From: Roseburia sp. 1XD42-69
GTDB taxonomy: Bacteria > Bacillota > Clostridia > Lachnospirales > Lachnospiraceae
Length of the DNA stretch: 64,000 nt
Reading direction: 5' to 3'
Assembly: GCF_003612565.1 (NCBI RefSeq)
Contig: NZ_RAZG01000004.1
Span: 1-64,000, forward strand
Shown one piece after another: positions 8,739 to 16,730 of this stretch (its first letter is position 1; each line of letters opens with the position of its first letter). A model generated the notes under the pieces. That model ran no database searches. It was not told where the DNA came from and was given only the letters and a program-made list of their open reading frames with translations. A program made the position numbers and the translations under genes.

Positions 8739-9539
8739 ATGGTAAAAGGGTTATATACCGCATATACCGGAATGGTGGAGGAGCAGCGGCGCATGGATGT
8801 TATGACGAACAACCTTGCAAATGCCAACACCACAGGGTATAAGAAAGAGGGAACGGTAAATCAGGCATTCGAGGACCAGCTTGCAATCCGAATTAAAGAC
8901 AGTTCGGAAGTTTTAAACCGCAAGCGCATCGGAATTGTGAATATGGGAGACAAAGTCGGGGAAACTTACCGGGATTTTGTCCAGGGCTCTTTTAATGTGA
9001 CAGAGAATCCTTTGGATTTGGCCTTAGACGGGGATGGATTTTTTGCCATAGAGTTTACCAATAAACAGGGACAGACATCCGTGAAATATACCAGGGACGG
9101 AGCGTTTACCATGGACCGGGAAGGATACCTCCGCACAAAGGACGGGGATTATGTCTTAAATGCTAACGGGGCCAGAAACGGTGCAGGAGGCCAGGCAAAC
9201 CGTGTGAGAATCGATCCAAACCAGGATGTGACAATCGATGCTGACGGATCAATCTGGCAGAACAATGCGCAGGTGGGACAGATTGGCATTGTGGATTTTG
9301 AAAATTATGATTATCTGGAAAAATATGGCGAGAACTTATTTGATGTGGTAAACGGCGGTACTGCCATTGCATCGGAAGCCAGGATCGAGCAGGGATGTCT
9401 TGAAATGTCCAATGTAAATATTGTCACAGAGATGGTGGAGATGATTACCATCACCCGTGCATATGAGGCAAATCAGAAAATTATTCAGACCGTAGACGGA
9501 ACTTTAGATAAAGCAGTAAACGACGTAGGCAAAGTATAG
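8739..9539 (+). CDS. flgF: Flagellar basal-body rod protein, FlgF/FlhO type
   Basis: This 266-residue protein belongs to the flagellar rod/hook family, exported by the flagellar type III system to build the rod of the basal body. The N-terminal rod motif MTNNLANANTTGYKKEG (about residues 22-38) and the C-terminal heptad helix SNVNIVTEMVEMITITRAYE (about 224-243) are the two conserved ends that form the inner tube. The middle holds the variable beta domain with DGDGFF. It is the first gene after the SigD promoter and corresponds in position to Bacillus flhO. An AGGAAGGATAAGAG ribosome site precedes ATG 8739. The next gene starts 14 nt downstream. Confidence 0.9.
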   Translation: MVKGLYTAYTGMVEEQRRMDVMTNNLANANTTGYKKEGTVNQAFEDQLAIRIKDSSEVLNRKRIGIVNMGDKVGETYRDFVQGSFNVTENPLDLALDGDGFFAIEFTNKQGQTSVKYTRDGAFTMDREGYLRTKDGDYVLNANGARNGAGGQANRVRIDPNQDVTIDADGSIWQNNAQVGQIGIVDFENYDYLEKYGENLFDVVNGGTAIASEARIEQGCLEMSNVNIVTEMVEMITITRAYEANQKIIQTVDGTLDKAVNDVGKV

Positions 9540-9553
9540 GAGGATAAGGAAAT

Positions 9554-10369
9554 ATGATGAGAGCATTGTGGTCTGCCGCATCAGGAATGATTGCACAGCA
9601 GACAAACGTAGATACGATTTCACACAATTTGTCCAATGTAAATACTGTTGGATACAAAACCCAGAAAGCGGAATTTAAAACCCTCTTATACCAAGATCTC
9701 CAGGCAAGGACCACCACAGCCAACGGGGAGACGAAACCTACCCCGGCTCAGGTTGGACTTGGAACCAGGGTTGCAGATATCAATACTTATTTTACCGAGG
9801 GGGCATTGGCCTCCAGCGAGAGCAATACGGATTTTGCCATTGACGGCCGGGGATTCTTTGCGGTGTTAGGGGACGACGGGGAAACTTATTATACAAGGAA
9901 CGGAAGTTTTACCTGGGCCATCGGACCTCAGGGAACTACCCTTTGCAACCAGGACGGATATCCGGTGCTTGACTCCACAGGAAAAAATATTGTGATTCCA
10001 AACGGTGTTACCAGCGGGAATATGGTGATTTCCCAGGACGGAAGCGTGGGATATAAGAGGGCTGACGGTACATATGTGGCTATGAACCAGACCATCGGGT
10101 TATACCAGTTTACCAACCCGGCAGGATTAAATAAACTATCCAGAAGCTTATATGCGGTTTCGGATGCGTCCGGGGAGGCTATGAATGAGGCTACGGCCAA
10201 CGGCCTTACCAAGAGTAATGTGCTGCAGAATTATCTGGAAAACTCCAACGTCCAGGTGGCGGACGAGATGGTAAACCTTATTATTGCCCAGAGAGCTTAT
10301 GAGTTAAATTCAAAGGCGATTCAGGCGTCAGACGAAATGCTTCAGCAGGCAAACAGCCTGAGAAGATAA
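9554..10369 (+). CDS. flgG: Flagellar basal-body rod protein, FlgG/FlhP type
   Basis: This 271-residue distal-rod protein is homologous to its upstream neighbour. Seen are the N-terminal ISHNLSNVNTVGYKTQKAEF (about residues 22-41), the central DGRGFFAVLGDDG domain and the C-terminal LENSNVQVADEMVNLIIAQR followed by AYELNSKAIQ. Its position is equivalent to Bacillus flhP. GGAGG lies just before the ATG and the gene sits in the SigD-driven operon. FlgF and FlgG paralogues are easily swapped in annotation, and the F/G distinction rests on order and on the better FlgG-like C-terminus here. Confidence 0.9.
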   Translation: MMRALWSAASGMIAQQTNVDTISHNLSNVNTVGYKTQKAEFKTLLYQDLQARTTTANGETKPTPAQVGLGTRVADINTYFTEGALASSESNTDFAIDGRGFFAVLGDDGETYYTRNGSFTWAIGPQGTTLCNQDGYPVLDSTGKNIVIPNGVTSGNMVISQDGSVGYKRADGTYVAMNQTIGLYQFTNPAGLNKLSRSLYAVSDASGEAMNEATANGLTKSNVLQNYLENSNVQVADEMVNLIIAQRAYELNSKAIQASDEMLQQANSLRR

Positions 10370-10390
10370 TAGAATAGGAGGGAAACTTAG

Positions 10391-10744
10391 ATGAGTATGG
10401 ATATCAGCGGTATTTCTTCCATGCTGGACTACACCAGCAAGACGGCGGGCAATTCTAAGGCCAGCGGATTAGAGTCCGCCTTAAAAGGGGATTTGTCCAA
10501 TGCGGATGACGAAAAACTTATGAGTGTCTGCAAAGAATTTGAGGCTTATTTTGTGGAGATGGTGATGAAGGAAGTGGAAAAAACCATCCCCAAAAATGAG
10601 GAGGAAGATGGGGGAATGTCCCAAATGAAAGATTATTTTAAAGACGAGATGATACAGATGCTGGCGGAGGATGTGTGTGAGCAGCAGAATTTGGGTCTGG
10701 CACAGCAGATGTATGAACAAATGAAACGGAATTATTCCATATAA
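10391..10744 (+). CDS. Rod-binding protein, FlgJ N-terminal-like
   Basis: The 117 residues match the rod-binding domain found at the N-terminus of proteobacterial FlgJ: KEFEAYFVEMVMKEVEKTIP (about residues 50-69), then MKDYFKDEMIQMLAEDV and LGLAQQMYEQMKR at the end. FlgJ caps and assembles the growing rod. The muramidase domain found in proteobacterial FlgJ is absent, as is usual in Firmicutes. The first 40 residues are Ser/Gly/Asp-rich and probably disordered. It is the third gene of the SigD operon and is followed by a hairpin terminator. The domain assignment is good; the precise role is inferred from the family. Confidence 0.85.
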   Translation: MSMDISGISSMLDYTSKTAGNSKASGLESALKGDLSNADDEKLMSVCKEFEAYFVEMVMKEVEKTIPKNEEEDGGMSQMKDYFKDEMIQMLAEDVCEQQNLGLAQQMYEQMKRNYSI

Positions 10745-10750
10745 AAGTCG

Positions 10751-10782
10751 GGACAGATGCCCATAGGTGTCTGTCCATTTTC
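10751..10782 (+). terminator. Probable terminator after the flagellar rod operon
   Basis: GGACAGATGCC-CATA-GGTGTCTGTCC forms an 11-bp stem with two G-T pairs, followed by ATTTTCATT. The T run is short, so termination may be partial. Confidence 0.6.
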
Positions 10783-10810
10783 ATTATAGCGGATACAGAA
10801 GGAAGATATC

Positions 10811-13003
10811 ATGGAGAGTATAAAGGGATACATTGACCATATTATTTTTCGCAATGAAGATAATGGATATACCGTCTTTGTGTTGGTTTACGAGGAGGAG
10901 GAACTCACCTGTGTGGGTTCTTTTCCTGTGGTGAGCCAGGGGGAAAATGTGGAGCTAAAGGGTGAATTTATAGAGCACCCCATGTACGGCAGGCAGTTTA
11001 CAGCCCGGGAGATGAAAGAGTGTGAGCCGGAGGATGAGGTGGCTATGGAAAGGTATTTGGGCTCCGGGGCGATTAAGGGCATCGGCGCAGCCTTAGCGGC
11101 CCGGATTGTCCGGAAGTTTAAAAAGGATACCTTCCGCATTATTGAGGAAGAGCCGGAGCGGCTTTCGGAAATAAAAGGAATCAGCCAGAGGATGGCCATG
11201 GAGATTTCTGACCAGGTGGCAGAAAAAAGGGACTTGCGCCAGGCTATGATTTTTCTCCAGCAGTACGGGATTTCCCTGAATTTTGCAGTGAAAATTTATC
11301 AGAGATACGGTCAGGATGTGTACCGGATAATAAAAGAAAACCCTTACCAGCTTGCAGACGACATTAAGGGCGTGGGGTTTAAAATCGCAGATGAAATTGC
11401 GGCAAAAGTGGGTATTCAGGGGGATTCGGATTTCCGTATCCGAAGCGGAATTTTGTATGTGCTTTTGCAGGCGTCCGGGGAGGGGCATACCTATCTGCCC
11501 AGGGAAGAACTGACAGGGCGCACGGCGGTTATGCTCTCCGTTCCTGGGGAGCTTATTGAAAAGCACTATATGGATCTTGCCATTGAAAAAAAGATTATGG
11601 TACGGGGGGAGAATATTTATTCCGCCGTGTACTATTATATGGAAACGTCTGTTGCAGCTATGCTAAAAGAATTAAATGTGGCATATGAAGTGCCGGATAA
11701 AGAAATCGAAGAACAGATTTTAAGGATTGAGAAGCAGACCAATATGGTGCCGGATGAAATGCAGTTTTCCGCAGTGAAAGAAGCAGTAAAAAACGGGCTT
11801 TTGATTATTACCGGAGGGCCCGGCACGGGAAAAACCACAACCATCAATACGATTATAAAGTATTTTGAGCTGGAAAGCATGGACATCTTTCTGGCGGCCC
11901 CCACCGGCCGTGCGGCTAAGCGAATGAGCGATACCACGGGGTATGAGGCCAGAACTATCCACCGGATGCTGGAGTTAAACGGAGGGATGGAAGATCATGC
12001 AGGTTTTTCCAGAAATGCGGATAATCCCCTGGAGACAGATGTAATTATTATTGACGAGATGTCTATGGTGGACATTACTTTAATGCATTCCCTGCTAAAA
12101 GCTGTCTCCCGGGGGACAAGGCTGATTTTGGTGGGGGACGTGAACCAGCTTCCCAGCGTTGGCCCGGGAAGCGTGTTAAAAGATGTGATTGAGTCAGGGG
12201 CTTTCCCTGTGGTAAAGCTGACGAAAATTTTCCGTCAGGCCACAAAAAGCGATATTGTGGTAAACGCCCACAAAATCAATAACGGGGAGGAGGTTTCCCT
12301 GGACAATAAAAGTATGGACTTTTTCTTTTTAAAGAGGTATGAGGCGGATAAAATCATAAATGTCACCATCCAGCTTATCGCCCAGAAACTTCCCAAATTT
12401 GTGGAGGCATCTCCCTTTGACATTCAGGTGCTGACCCCTATGCGGAAAGGGCTTTTGGGGGTGGAGCGGCTAAACGGGATTCTTCAGCAGTATTTAAATC
12501 CTCCCCACAGGGATAAAAAAGAATACCAGCAGGGGGAGCGCACCTTCCGGGAAGGGGATAAGGTGATGCAGATAAAAAATAATTATCAGCTGGAGTGGGA
12601 AATTACCAATCAATACGGGCTTTGCCTGGATAAGGGCCTTGGGGTCTTTAACGGGGACATGGGAATTGTGCGGGAGATTAATGATTACGCCGAGATTATG
12701 ACGGTGGAGTTTGAGGAAGGGCGCAAAGTGAATTATTCCCTGCGCAATTTGGAAGAACTGGAGCTGGCCTACGCCATTACCATCCACAAATCCCAGGGAT
12801 CCGAGTATCCGGCGGTGGTGATTCCCCTTCTTGGGGGGCCTAAAATGCTCATGAACCGAAATCTTTTGTATACAGCGGTGACAAGAGCGAGAAAATGTGT
12901 TACTATTGTGGGAGATGACAAGACATTCGGGGAAATGATAGAAAATAACAGGCAGCAGAAGCGTTACTGCGGTTTGGCAGAAGAAATACGTTCTGAAATT
13001 TGA
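10811..13003 (+). CDS. recD2: RecD2-type ATP-dependent 5'-3' DNA helicase
   Basis: This 730-residue SF1B helicase is of the RecBC-independent RecD2 type found in Firmicutes and Deinococcus, implicated in replication-fork maintenance and DNA repair. Seen are an N-terminal OB-like domain (about 1-80), helix-hairpin-helix repeats (IKGIGAALAARIV, IKGISQRMAMEI and IKGVGFKIADEIA, about 90-200), Walker A GGPGTGKTTT near residue 335, Walker B DEMSMVD near 418, GDVNQLPSVGPG just after, and the C-terminal UvrD-like motif YAITIHKSQGSE with TAVTRAR. The length is typical. GGAAG precedes ATG 10811. It lies between flagellar and competence genes with no obvious functional link to them. Confidence 0.95.
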   Translation: MESIKGYIDHIIFRNEDNGYTVFVLVYEEEELTCVGSFPVVSQGENVELKGEFIEHPMYGRQFTAREMKECEPEDEVAMERYLGSGAIKGIGAALAARIVRKFKKDTFRIIEEEPERLSEIKGISQRMAMEISDQVAEKRDLRQAMIFLQQYGISLNFAVKIYQRYGQDVYRIIKENPYQLADDIKGVGFKIADEIAAKVGIQGDSDFRIRSGILYVLLQASGEGHTYLPREELTGRTAVMLSVPGELIEKHYMDLAIEKKIMVRGENIYSAVYYYMETSVAAMLKELNVAYEVPDKEIEEQILRIEKQTNMVPDEMQFSAVKEAVKNGLLIITGGPGTGKTTTINTIIKYFELESMDIFLAAPTGRAAKRMSDTTGYEARTIHRMLELNGGMEDHAGFSRNADNPLETDVIIIDEMSMVDITLMHSLLKAVSRGTRLILVGDVNQLPSVGPGSVLKDVIESGAFPVVKLTKIFRQATKSDIVVNAHKINNGEEVSLDNKSMDFFFLKRYEADKIINVTIQLIAQKLPKFVEASPFDIQVLTPMRKGLLGVERLNGILQQYLNPPHRDKKEYQQGERTFREGDKVMQIKNNYQLEWEITNQYGLCLDKGLGVFNGDMGIVREINDYAEIMTVEFEEGRKVNYSLRNLEELELAYAITIHKSQGSEYPAVVIPLLGGPKMLMNRNLLYTAVTRARKCVTIVGDDKTFGEMIENNRQQKRYCGLAEEIRSEI

Positions 13004-13014
13004 TATGGCATAAT

Positions 13015-13038
13015 CCTGTCTTTGTAAGGAGAGACAGG
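13015..13038 (+). promoter_or_regulatory. Hairpin presenting the comF ribosome binding site
   Basis: CCTGTCT (13015-13021) pairs with AGACAGG (13032-13038). The AAGGAG Shine-Dalgarno sequence sits in the loop and at the edge of the second arm, directly before ATG 13043. This may modulate translation. Confidence 0.4.
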
Positions 13039-13042
13039 AAAA

Positions 13043-13795
13043 ATGAAAATTAAATATATTTTAAATAAATTTGTGAAATTTTGCAAAAATCTGGATGGGT
13101 TTTGTATGGAACTTTTGTATCCTCCCAGATGTCCGGTGTGTGATGAAGTGGCGGCAGAAGGTTTTCCCATCTGTCCCGGGTGCAGGAAACGAATCCGGGA
13201 GGTGAAGGAGCCGGTGTGCCAAAAATGCGGCAAGCCGGTAAGCCATAACAGGAAGGAATTTTGCCGGGACTGCGTGGGAAGGAATCATGAATTTACTCAG
13301 GGAAAGGCGCTGTGGGTTTACGAGAAAGATGTAAGGCAGTCCATTTACCGCTTTAAATACCAAAACCGCAGGGATTACGGAAAAGTTTACGCAATGGAGC
13401 TGGCGGAGGCCTGGGGGACGTGGATATTAAAGAACCATATCCAGGCGATAGCCCCCGTTCCCCTGTATCCGGGAAAGAAAAGGCGCAGGGGATTTAATCA
13501 GGCGGAAGTGGTGGCGGTGGAGCTTGGAAGGATTTTGGGAATTCCTGTAGAGAAAAATCTTTTCATCCGCACCAGGGATACCAGGCCCCAAAAAGAATTA
13601 AATGTGTGGGAGAGAAAAAATAATCTGAAAAAGTCTTTTAAAAGTAGGAAAAATGTTGTACAATTAGAATGTATCCTCATTATTGACGATATCTATACTA
13701 CAGGAAGTACCATGGATGCAGCAGCCCTTGCGCTGAGGGAGGCTGGAGCCGGAAATATTTATTTTTGCTGTATCGGAATCGGTACGGATTTCTAG
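13043..13795 (+). CDS. comF: ComF-family phosphoribosyltransferase-like protein
   Basis: This 250-residue ComFC-like protein is required in naturally competent bacteria for DNA uptake or processing; its exact reaction is unclear. An N-terminal zinc-finger region has two CxxC pairs (CPVC and CPGC, about 30-48) followed by CQKCG and CRDCVG (about 58-78). The C-terminal type-I phosphoribosyltransferase fold shows the PRPP loop ILIIDDIYTTGSTM near residues 212-225. In Bacillus comFC is followed by yvyF, the same order as here, with a 12-nt gap. No other competence genes are in the window, so transformability cannot be concluded. Confidence 0.9.
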   Translation: MKIKYILNKFVKFCKNLDGFCMELLYPPRCPVCDEVAAEGFPICPGCRKRIREVKEPVCQKCGKPVSHNRKEFCRDCVGRNHEFTQGKALWVYEKDVRQSIYRFKYQNRRDYGKVYAMELAEAWGTWILKNHIQAIAPVPLYPGKKRRRGFNQAEVVAVELGRILGIPVEKNLFIRTRDTRPQKELNVWERKNNLKKSFKSRKNVVQLECILIIDDIYTTGSTMDAAALALREAGAGNIYFCCIGIGTDF

Positions 13796-13807
13796 GAGGA
13801 CAGGGAA

Positions 13808-14215
13808 ATGGATGTTAGGAGTTGCAGAAACTGCGGAAGATTATTTAATTACTTACAGGGAAATCCAATTTGCCCGGCCTGCAAAAACAAGCTGGAAGAC
13901 AAATTTGAACAGGTTAAGGCATATATCAGGGAGCATGGAACAGCCCCTATGAAAAAAATATCCGATGACAACGATGTTTCCATAAAACAGTTGAAGCAGT
14001 GGGTCAGAGAAGAGCGGCTGACATTTCCGGATGATTCCCCGGTGGGCATTGAGTGTGAGAACTGCGGTGCTATGATTCATACGGGAAGATACTGCAATAA
14101 GTGTAAAAATGAAATGGCAAGTGATTTGCAGAAAATGTATTCCATGCCGCCTGTGGCAGAAGAACCAAAGAAGGCAAGGGACAAAGACAGGATGCGTTTC
14201 CTGGAAAGACAATAA
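13808..14215 (+). CDS. yvyF: YvyF-type flagellar operon zinc-finger protein
   Basis: This 135-residue protein contains CxxC pairs typical of the 'flagellar operon protein' family that includes Bacillus YvyF: CRNCG near residue 6 and CPAC near 22 in the N-terminal part, CENCG near 84 and CNKC near 95 in the second. Between them a helix-turn-helix-like stretch (KKISDDNDVSIKQLKQWVRE) resembles MerR/DNA-binding folds. In Bacillus it lies between comFC and flgM. FlgM is missing here and a terminator follows instead. Its function is not established; a role linked to flagellar gene control is inferred from context. Confidence 0.85.
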   Translation: MDVRSCRNCGRLFNYLQGNPICPACKNKLEDKFEQVKAYIREHGTAPMKKISDDNDVSIKQLKQWVREERLTFPDDSPVGIECENCGAMIHTGRYCNKCKNEMASDLQKMYSMPPVAEEPKKARDKDRMRFLERQ

Positions 14216-14255
14216 GGGAACAGGATGGATTTTACCATTCTTTTCCCACACAGTG

Positions 14256-14290
14256 AGCGGGGAAGATTTTCTTCCCCGCTTGATTTTTTT
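14256..14290 (+). terminator. Rho-independent terminator after yvyF
   Basis: AGCGGGGAAGA pairs with TCTTCCCCGCT around a TTT loop, followed by TGATTTTTTT. It ends the recD2-comF-yvyF unit. Confidence 0.92.
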
Positions 14291-14299
14291 GGAAAAACT

Positions 14300-14327
14300 T
14301 TGCATTTATTGGGAAATATGGTATACT
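14300..14327 (+). promoter_or_regulatory. Sigma-A promoter for the cdaA-glmM operon
   Basis: TTGCAT (14300-14305), a 16-nt spacer and TATACT (14322-14327), 45 nt before ATG 14373. No further promoter or terminator is obvious before 19799, so one transcript probably covers six genes. Confidence 0.7.
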
Positions 14328-14372
14328 ATAAACACGTATGCAATTTAGAAAAAACCAATATGGGGGCAGATT

Positions 14373-14771
14373 ATGCTAAATCAGGAACGTGTGGAAGAGA
14401 TGATTCGTCTGGCGATTTTTGACCAGAGGGAAGGGGAAGCATGTAAACCTATGATACAGTATTTTCGCAAAGATTATATCGTGAAAGAATTGCTGAAGAG
14501 TTTTGTGACAGGAACCCTGGCGTTTGCTATTATCATCGGCCTGGGATTTATGTATCAGGCGGAAAACATTGTAAATTCCCTGAATACTGTGGATATGAAA
14601 GGCAGTTTGATAGAATTGGGAGCGGCATATCTGATATTTATGGCAGTATATTTTGGCGTAACCTATGTAATATATTATAAGAGATACAGCACAGGCAGGC
14701 AGAAGGTGAAAAAATATTTTGTCCATTTGAAAAAAGTAATCCGTTCCTACCATCAGGAAGATCATAGCTAG
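14373..14771 (+). CDS. Uncharacterised two-segment membrane protein
   Basis: This 132-residue protein is not assigned to a named family. An N-terminal soluble part (about 1-45) is followed by two membrane segments (about 48-68 and 88-106) and a basic C-terminal tail (RYSTGRQKVKKYF). It has no signal peptide and no catalytic motif. It is the first gene of the operon leading to cdaA and its stop is 16 nt before the next gene. Its position suggests a membrane partner in c-di-AMP or cell-envelope control, but that is inference from neighbourhood only. Confidence 0.75.
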   Translation: MLNQERVEEMIRLAIFDQREGEACKPMIQYFRKDYIVKELLKSFVTGTLAFAIIIGLGFMYQAENIVNSLNTVDMKGSLIELGAAYLIFMAVYFGVTYVIYYKRYSTGRQKVKKYFVHLKKVIRSYHQEDHS

Positions 14772-14787
14772 TCAGGAGGATAAAATT

Positions 14788-15795
14788 TTGACAGGTATAT
14801 TGGAGTTTCGGGAAAAACTGAAAAGTTTTTACAGTAAATATGATATTTACGTAAACCCCTTGCTGAAATTTATTTTGGCCTTTGGTGTGTTTTCCACCAT
14901 CAGCCGGCATATGGGATTTGTGGGAAGGCTCAGCGGAACATCCGTAACCCTGGTGCTCTCACTGGTATGTTCTATTATTCCGGTAAATTTTATGATACTG
15001 CTGGCGGCAGTCCTTATTGTAGTGCAGCTATATTCTCTGTCTTTGGAGGTGGCTGTGATTGCACTGCTTTTGTTTTTGCTTTTATTTCTTTTATATTTTC
15101 GTTTTACCCCGAAAGACGGGGTTTACACTGTGCTCACGCCCATTTGCTTTGGGTTTAACCTTGGGCCGGTGATGCCCATGACAGTGGGGCTTTTGCAGGA
15201 GGCATACTCGGTAATCAGTGTACTCTGCGGCGTGGTGGTGTATTATTTCCTAAGGGGGGTGGTGGAGAATGCTTCCGTCCTGGGGGAAAAAAGCGACAAG
15301 ACAGCCATTACATCCAAATTTACTGCCACATTGAACCAGTTTCTGGGGAATAAAGAAATGTATCTGGTGCTGATAACCTTTCTTTTGGTGAGCCTTGTGG
15401 TGTATGTGATACGGAAGCTTTCCATTGATTACGCCTGGACCATTGCCATTGTAGCCGGCTCTCTCGTAAATTTTATTGTGCTGTTTGCAGGATATCTGAT
15501 GATAGGCATTTCCGGTAAGATTATGGGGCTTGTGGTGGGAACGCTGGTATCCCTTGCCGTGGCCTTCCTCCTGGAATTTTTGTTTTTTAACCTGGATTAC
15601 AGCAGGACGGAGCGTGTGCAGTTTGAGGATGACGAATATTATTATTATGTAAAAGCCATACCAAAAATGTTTGTTCCAGAGCAGGAAAAACAGGTGAAAA
15701 AGATAAGCTCTAAGGGCCGGAGAAGCGATTCCGGCAGAGAGGTAAGAAGACGTCTCTCGGAGGAGATGGATATTGATGAAGATCTCCTCAGATAA
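14788..15795 (+). CDS. Uncharacterised polytopic membrane protein upstream of cdaA
   Basis: This 335-residue protein starts with TTG 14788 behind a good AGGAGG site. About nine hydrophobic segments fill residues 25-275, followed by a charged cytoplasmic tail of about 60 residues with an acidic DDEYYYY patch, a basic KKISSKGRR stretch and a closing DEDLLR. I do not recognise a named family. Position directly before cdaA (5-nt gap) suggests it is co-expressed with the cyclase and may act with it at the membrane. No enzymatic motif is visible. Confidence 0.8.
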   Translation: MTGILEFREKLKSFYSKYDIYVNPLLKFILAFGVFSTISRHMGFVGRLSGTSVTLVLSLVCSIIPVNFMILLAAVLIVVQLYSLSLEVAVIALLLFLLLFLLYFRFTPKDGVYTVLTPICFGFNLGPVMPMTVGLLQEAYSVISVLCGVVVYYFLRGVVENASVLGEKSDKTAITSKFTATLNQFLGNKEMYLVLITFLLVSLVVYVIRKLSIDYAWTIAIVAGSLVNFIVLFAGYLMIGISGKIMGLVVGTLVSLAVAFLLEFLFFNLDYSRTERVQFEDDEYYYYVKAIPKMFVPEQEKQVKKISSKGRRSDSGREVRRRLSEEMDIDEDLLR

Positions 15796-15800
15796 AATAT

Positions 15801-16730
15801 ATGGGAAAGGAAGTGGGACGCGTGGAACATTTTGTATCTATGATGGGTACTTTTAAAGACAAATATCTCACCTGGATGAACCTTCCGGTGATTAATCAGA
15901 TAGACATCGTGGAGATTGTTATCATAGCGTTCTTGCTTTACAACGTCCTGGTGTGGATTAAAAATACCAGGGCATGGATGCTGTTTAAAGGACTTCTTGT
16001 GATTTTGATGTTTGTTCTGGTGGCAGCGGTTTTCCAGATGAATACCATACTGTGGATTGCGGAGAAAACCATCAGCGTTGGAGTTATGGCACTGGTGATT
16101 ATTTTCCAGCCGGAACTGCGCCGGGCCTTAGAGCAGTTGGGAAGGAAAAACTTCCTCACAGGGTGGCTGTCCTTTGAATTTGGAAAAAATGAAGTGAAAA
16201 AGTTTAGTGAAAAAACCATAAACGAGCTGGTGAAGGCATGTTATGAGATGGGAAGGGTAAAAACAGGGGCATTAATTGTAATGGAGGACTCCGTGATGCT
16301 TACCGAGTATGAGCGCACGGGAATCACCGTGGATGCCATTGTCACAAGCCAGCTTTTGATTAATATTTTTGAAAAAAATACGCCGCTTCACGACGGTGCG
16401 ATTATTGTCCGGGGAGACAGAGTGGTTTCCGCCACCTGTTACCTTCCTCTTTCCGACAACATGGAATTGAGCAAAGAACTGGGAACCAGGCACAGGGCTG
16501 CCGTGGGAATCAGCGAGGTCAGCGACTCTCTCACCATTGTAGTCTCTGAGGAGACGGGAAATATTTCTGTTGCCATTGGAGGATCCCTGATGCGCAATCT
16601 GGCTGCAGACCAGTTAAAGGCCCAGCTTAAAATGCTGCAGCAGAAATATGAGCCGGAAAAGAAAAGGCGGGGCTTGCTGAAAAGGAGGCTAAGAGATGCT
16701 CAAAAAGATAACAAAGCTGATTACGAATAA
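15801..16730 (+). CDS. cdaA: Membrane diadenylate cyclase CdaA
   Basis: CdaA condenses two ATP into cyclic di-AMP, the Firmicutes second messenger for turgor, potassium and cell-wall homeostasis. The 309 residues hold three membrane helices (about 38-58, 61-80 and 86-104) and a DisA_N cyclase domain (about 110-270). The catalytic DGA motif is seen in LHDGAIIV (about residue 196) and the RHR motif in GTRHRAAVGI (about 228). A charged tail follows. The N-terminus is slightly longer than usual; a start at the internal Met 15 is conceivable. The end overlaps cdaR by 35 nt, giving translational coupling in the conserved cdaA-cdaR-glmM order. Confidence 0.96.
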   Translation: MGKEVGRVEHFVSMMGTFKDKYLTWMNLPVINQIDIVEIVIIAFLLYNVLVWIKNTRAWMLFKGLLVILMFVLVAAVFQMNTILWIAEKTISVGVMALVIIFQPELRRALEQLGRKNFLTGWLSFEFGKNEVKKFSEKTINELVKACYEMGRVKTGALIVMEDSVMLTEYERTGITVDAIVTSQLLINIFEKNTPLHDGAIIVRGDRVVSATCYLPLSDNMELSKELGTRHRAAVGISEVSDSLTIVVSEETGNISVAIGGSLMRNLAADQLKAQLKMLQQKYEPEKKRRGLLKRRLRDAQKDNKADYE

